DNA of 64,000 bases, from contig JAQTQZ010000005.1 in NCBI GenBank assembly GCA_028712695.1, positions 1-64,000 on the forward strand, written 5' to 3'. This DNA comes from Methylovulum sp. (GTDB taxonomy: Bacteria > Pseudomonadota > Gammaproteobacteria > Methylococcales > Methylomonadaceae). Both the position numbers and the translations under genes were made by a program. Positions 61,301 to 64,000 of the stretch are shown here, piece after piece (position 1 is the first letter of the stretch; each line of letters begins with the position of its first letter). The notes under the pieces were generated by a model. The model did not search any database, was not told the origin of the DNA, and saw only the letters and a program-made list of their open reading frames with translations.

Positions 61301-64000
61301 AAGTGCCGGAGGTGAGTTCTTAGGGCCGTTCGGGTAAAGCACAGGGTCGGAAATCGGCGTGATGGTTTCGTTCCCGTAAAGGTCTCGCCAGACAAATTCC
61401 ACTTGCGCAATTTTATTCAGTACCGAGTAAGGGTCTCCTGCAACTGGCGGGAGTGCGCCGGCCTCAGAAATTGCAGGGCCGTTCAATACGCCATACGCGG
61501 GGATCGATTTGCTATATTGCCAGTCCCCAATGTTATCATCTTCCGGAACCGCCCTGATCTTCTCCGCTACGGTGTCGGGATCGCTTTCTGATGTTGGCCC
61601 GACCGGTATGCCCCAGTTGGTATCGGGGAAGGAATTATTGTTAAGTTTGTTTCCGCCGAACCGGTACGATAGGAGGTTATACGACTGTTGTAGATATATC
61701 TGGTCATAACCGGAGCTGCCAGGATCGGGAAGTTCTCCCGGATTCGGGCGGGTTAGGGCTAGAGCCAGACAACCTGCCGGGGTCGTAGTATTGATGTTTG
61801 TAAAGGTGACATCCACCGAAAGGGTGGAAGGGGTGAATAAACCGATGGTGCCCCGGTTATCGCTGGCTACTTTCGCCATCACTGTGCCGAAGTATCTGGT
61901 CACGGAATTTAACGTGCTTCCTGCCGTCCCAGTAGAAACTAGGTAGCTGGTTTGCGGAATACGCAGTGCCGTCCAAGCCGGTATCGGGTTTGCAAAATCG
62001 AGCCCCCGCCCCTCATTTGCCAATTCAAGCTGTGCTACGGTGACCCTATAATAATCGGCAATATTCTGCGTATCGTATCCGGGGGCAGTGGAACCGACCT
62101 GATAAATGAGGTCGGTCAGCGTTACCGTTGCGGTCGATGCCAGTGGTACCTCACCGAGAAGTTCCGCCGTCTCGCCGACGGGCAGATTCAGCCTTGCGGA
62201 AAGAGTGTCTAATGTATCGTTGTCCTCAATGGTGACGGTGACCGGAACCGCTTCTGCGACTCCAAATAACGACTCGGAACTTGGATTAATATTCTGTCCG
62301 GTGATGGCTACGTTCATATAATCGTAGAGCCAGTCCGGTTGGATGCTTGTTCCGGAGGCCGCGTAAGTTATCAGAAGCCCGAGCGTGGTTTCCCCGTTCT
62401 CGTTAAAGATAAGGTCAGGAAACCCGCTTTCTTTCGGCTTGTTCTCGTAGTAAAGATAGAAGCCGCCGGAACGGGTGATGCTGCATTCCCAAAGAAGTTT
62501 GATGAAATTGTAGCTCGTATTCAGCAACCCTTCTGGCTGGACAGCTTCTGGCTGTGCCGCAAAAAACGCAAACGCAGGCCCTTCCGGGTTGGTATAGGTG
62601 GAGAGGTTCGCTTGGGTTATGAAGGCCGCAATATCTGATTGCGGGTCGGAAACCATTCCGGCATCGTTATTGGAAGAGGCGTTCGGCGTGTAGAGCAGGG
62701 TGATATTTTGCACCGGTGTGTCGGTGGCGCTGCTGATAGCCAACAGCCGTTCCAGAATCATCACCCCAGGTTCATCCGCACCGGTGAGCTCATAGGTAAA
62801 CACATTGCCGCCACTCGAAATCTTTTTAATGCTGACATTTACCATAGAACCCCATCCATAGTAACTGCAATCCGCTTCGACCCGCTGGCCGGTGGAAAGA
62901 TCGACACTTCCAACCTTCAGTGTGGCCTTCGGATTCGGCAAACCGAAAGCTGTCTTTGGAAGGTAGGCGAGGAGTCCCTTGGAGAACGGCCAGATATACG
63001 GGGTTGGCGCTTTTTCATCAGCATTGGCGGAACCGTAAGGAAGCGATATGGCGCCATCTGCTTGCCACTGGATCGTCTGGGCAAAATCGTACTGGACCGG
63101 TTGCTCTTCCCGCATCGGCGCGATGCCGAGGTAGCCAACCTCTGGCTGCACACCGACGGTCTGGGCTTCTGTCAGGACAGAGTTCATCGTGTTGATCATA
63201 TCGGCGGAGAACGTTACGGTGGCGCTGGATCCGTTGGCGAACTGGATCCAGGCTGGGGCATTCGCAGTGGCAACCAGAGTGGCCGCTGCCGCATCACTCG
63301 GCGAAAGCGGCGGAAGATCAAACTGCTGCCCAGTGACCGAATACATGGAACAGTCGGTGCCGCCAGTGCAAGGAATGTCGCCAAGATCATTAAAGGTAAG
63401 GCCCGTGTCGCTCCCCACCGGCAGGCGCATGCCATAGACCAAGAACCTGCTGACCATGCCGGAAAGTTGCTCTAGGCTGTTACAGTTTTTAATCTCCTCG
63501 ATAGTGGCGGCAACAGTCAGACAGGGCATATGCGGTAGGTCAAGATAATTCGGTGTCTCGGCGGTCGTGTAGAAAAGCGGGCTAAGTGTCTGGTTTGCCA
63601 AGGTATTCGCAATGTCCGATGGGGTGGTCGCATAACGGTTCGCCACCAAACCTAAAGTGTCGGTATTGTCGGCAGCGGTGGTATAGATAAGATCCGGAAG
63701 CAACATCATGGTCCGGTTGGTAAGAAGCCCCGACAGCGTGGCGGTGGCAGCGGCGAATTCGACGGCCGACCATCCGGCTTCAGCCTGAAGCGAGTTGAAT
63801 GTCGAGTTGCTTTCAGTGGTTATCGAGTTACCGGAACTGTTAGTGATGGTGACATAGCCATTAATAAGATACTGGGTCAAGCTGTTCACTGCAATAAGCT
63901 GCTCCACCGTCAGGCCGGAACCGTATAAATTGACGACCGACTGTAAGGTGGTCGAACCGCTTACCTGTACCGTCCGTCCGGTTATCGATATTTTCGTGTT
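58331..64000 (-). CDS. Giant LysM-like repeat protein, partial
   Basis: The C-terminal 1,889 residues of a very large protein; the frame is open through the window edge. LysM-like modules are visible at the N-terminal part: GSTTLQSVVNLYGSGLTVEQ, EDNDTLDTLSARLNLPVGET and NIADYYRVTVAQLELANEGR. The rest is acidic, rich in Thr, Ser, Asp and Tyr, with few Cys, and no known enzyme motif is visible. Phrases such as VEFVWRDLYGNETITPISD suggest beta-rich folds. No signal peptide is in the window. LysM modules bind N-acetylglucosamine polymers but in this form may be structural. The function is unknown; the context gives no clue. Confidence 0.75.
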   Translation of the reverse strand, partial: NTKISITGRTVQVSGSTTLQSVVNLYGSGLTVEQLIAVNSLTQYLINGYVTITNSSGNSITTESNSTFNSLQAEAGWSAVEFAAATATLSGLLTNRTMMLLPDLIYTTAADNTDTLGLVANRYATTPSDIANTLANQTLSPLFYTTAETPNYLDLPHMPCLTVAATIEEIKNCNSLEQLSGMVSRFLVYGMRLPVGSDTGLTFNDLGDIPCTGGTDCSMYSVTGQQFDLPPLSPSDAAAATLVATANAPAWIQFANGSSATVTFSADMINTMNSVLTEAQTVGVQPEVGYLGIAPMREEQPVQYDFAQTIQWQADGAISLPYGSANADEKAPTPYIWPFSKGLLAYLPKTAFGLPNPKATLKVGSVDLSTGQRVEADCSYYGWGSMVNVSIKKISSGGNVFTYELTGADEPGVMILERLLAISSATDTPVQNITLLYTPNASSNNDAGMVSDPQSDIAAFITQANLSTYTNPEGPAFAFFAAQPEAVQPEGLLNTSYNFIKLLWECSITRSGGFYLYYENKPKESGFPDLIFNENGETTLGLLITYAASGTSIQPDWLYDYMNVAITGQNINPSSESLFGVAEAVPVTVTIEDNDTLDTLSARLNLPVGETAELLGEVPLASTATVTLTDLIYQVGSTAPGYDTQNIADYYRVTVAQLELANEGRGLDFANPIPAWTALRIPQTSYLVSTGTAGSTLNSVTRYFGTVMAKVASDNRGTIGLFTPSTLSVDVTFTNINTTTPAGCLALALTRPNPGELPDPGSSGYDQIYLQQSYNLLSYRFGGNKLNNNSFPDTNWGIPVGPTSESDPDTVAEKIRAVPEDDNIGDWQYSKSIPAYGVLNGPAISEAGALPPVAGDPYSVLNKIAQVEFVWRDLYGNETITPISDPVLYPNGPKNSPPALLGYTDDLIPLSGWPSIVPQYLFKSISGVPSLVLILHFDTSLYTEDSSEPDKQWQEQAKKDLETYKTIYYQTCQPSLQGLAEFSVNFSLLTSLLATAPGYLGSDDVAVLQQAIKDIYLYLQARAAGTEYAPVVGGSCSDIVKMLGGSADEWNYWCITEPVALADQNSAELFELTVAFEILRNSTYVAAAFADDLTVYRAATALDPYVAAQASSSQASDGIPTYALDSFAIDFESIFTVAGSHTLKLASGYDRYSSGASASGAQKPLWVVRMGLSKANAIYFGKAGDPVFFAPTPLATTLQSETVEIHPWDASTGAIDLTKSSGNTFQNIDMDVWLNSFFSAVDNLLSPNLISQAFLVDYLTGESLLPDILQAKEDLASAYALSRTAPILSDQQSTDPASAAERLKQQMLINLTEAYKVTTIVSYPMEVTAAFTGKDASIAPRMYGTPIISGGNDAGKGSNLGQNYSFSSAKVNLDTTPQTSDLTFLFYAKNPGDSAVANFNLDYVATNLEHDIGSVPGIADYEASSWLSFFIPPDPSTATEDGPLFKTLGPVAIPVPLRAYPGAPSMTTQDQQQDLPVDPKLSEILRWDYSYTYVRSTMMQDTVHTIVRMNVDDSGLRMFAVDNSKKLFEVLAQYTTVQKDLNDSFTNYLKNVTLQMTGTDEIVLRAKGGLKSLLGLMNDAAYYFPYWVPTGGGNITEPGNYYIIHQGADPKYNDRFLVTIERDASHSTPYPNLPLPVMHLNGYTTVLADEEDSYWFTTTENNITVYLTPEKGEIISTRQLSIDNLNLFEYQNAWAAAYVKRNEFFGDRLAADKFIYTSQLAKFANLLLPLIDNASNVKIYNPEQAIPAPEKRQLTDTLIRFFTDLYALAGDKGQVITIEGSYSYQLMLGNSASEQIVVTQPMLLKTHAPVDTTEAGIASFSGALANAVTTWFIDQKPKYKQDNEASRNGAFGFDLSIFSTIGTSGNKMPLLRLRNLSLPLDDLASVPSV

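Overview
The window looks like part of the chromosome of a gammaproteobacterium, most likely a Methylococcales-type methanotroph. This is inferred from the full hup/hyp uptake-hydrogenase locus, a PEP-CTERM protein, the fatty-acid cis/trans isomerase, the YqjD/YqjE-type operon and the dispersed palindromic repeats; no methane-oxidation gene or rRNA is present to prove it. Coding density is high but is interrupted by several scrapyards of broken mobile elements and pseudogenes.

Region by region. 1-5.5 kb: nested repeats, an MFS transporter, an HxlR regulator divergent from a short-chain dehydrogenase, then a mosaic of a truncated alcohol dehydrogenase, a Tn3-family transposase fragment, a frameshifted SNF2 helicase and an IS5-type remnant. 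5.5-11 kb: a PEP-CTERM ice-binding-like (DUF3494) protein, an OmpA-family protein, a small-membrane-protein operon (two DUF883/YqjD-like, a YqjE-like, one unknown) and a transglutaminase-like protein. 11-16.5 kb: a Crp-like regulator, a PAS hybrid histidine kinase, a REC-PAS protein and a lipoprotein. 16.5-21.7 kb: IS630 and IS5 remnants, a frameshifted rtcA, cti and a MerR regulator. 21.7-28.4 kb: a large Mrr-like nuclease/nSTAND-type ATPase (probable defence gene), a MetE-like protein, and an HxlR regulator divergent from a MAPEG-GST-SDR-NTF2-like detoxification operon. 28.4-29.1 kb: toxin-antitoxin debris and a four-hairpin repeat cassette.

29.1-36.5 kb is the most novel-looking part. A minus-strand operon encodes a SLOG-like protein with C-terminal membrane helices, a stand-alone RyR-domain protein, a DUF3142 protein and a 766-residue secreted protein. 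It diverges across about 130 bp from a plus-strand gene with the architecture DUF4062-like, transmembrane helix, TPR, PDZ. SLOG, RyR and DUF4062 domains recur in nucleotide-signal and conflict systems, so this is a candidate undescribed membrane-associated signalling or defence module. 36.6-40.1 kb carries a methyltransferase, an amine-oxidase-like flavoprotein, an unknown protein, a truncated GFA protein and a hotdog thioesterase.

40.9-58.4 kb is the hydrogenase locus hupSLECDFGHIJK-hypABCD...hypEF. The small subunit has the extra proximal-cluster cysteines of oxygen-tolerant group 1d enzymes. A 2.7-kb AT-richer cargo (hicAB, an AP2-HNH endonuclease-like protein, an orphan antitoxin-like gene and a Uma2-family gene) separates hypD from hypE. 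The last 5.7 kb encodes the C-terminal 1,889 residues of a giant LysM-like protein of unknown function that runs off the window edge and overlaps the 3' end of hypF tail to tail.
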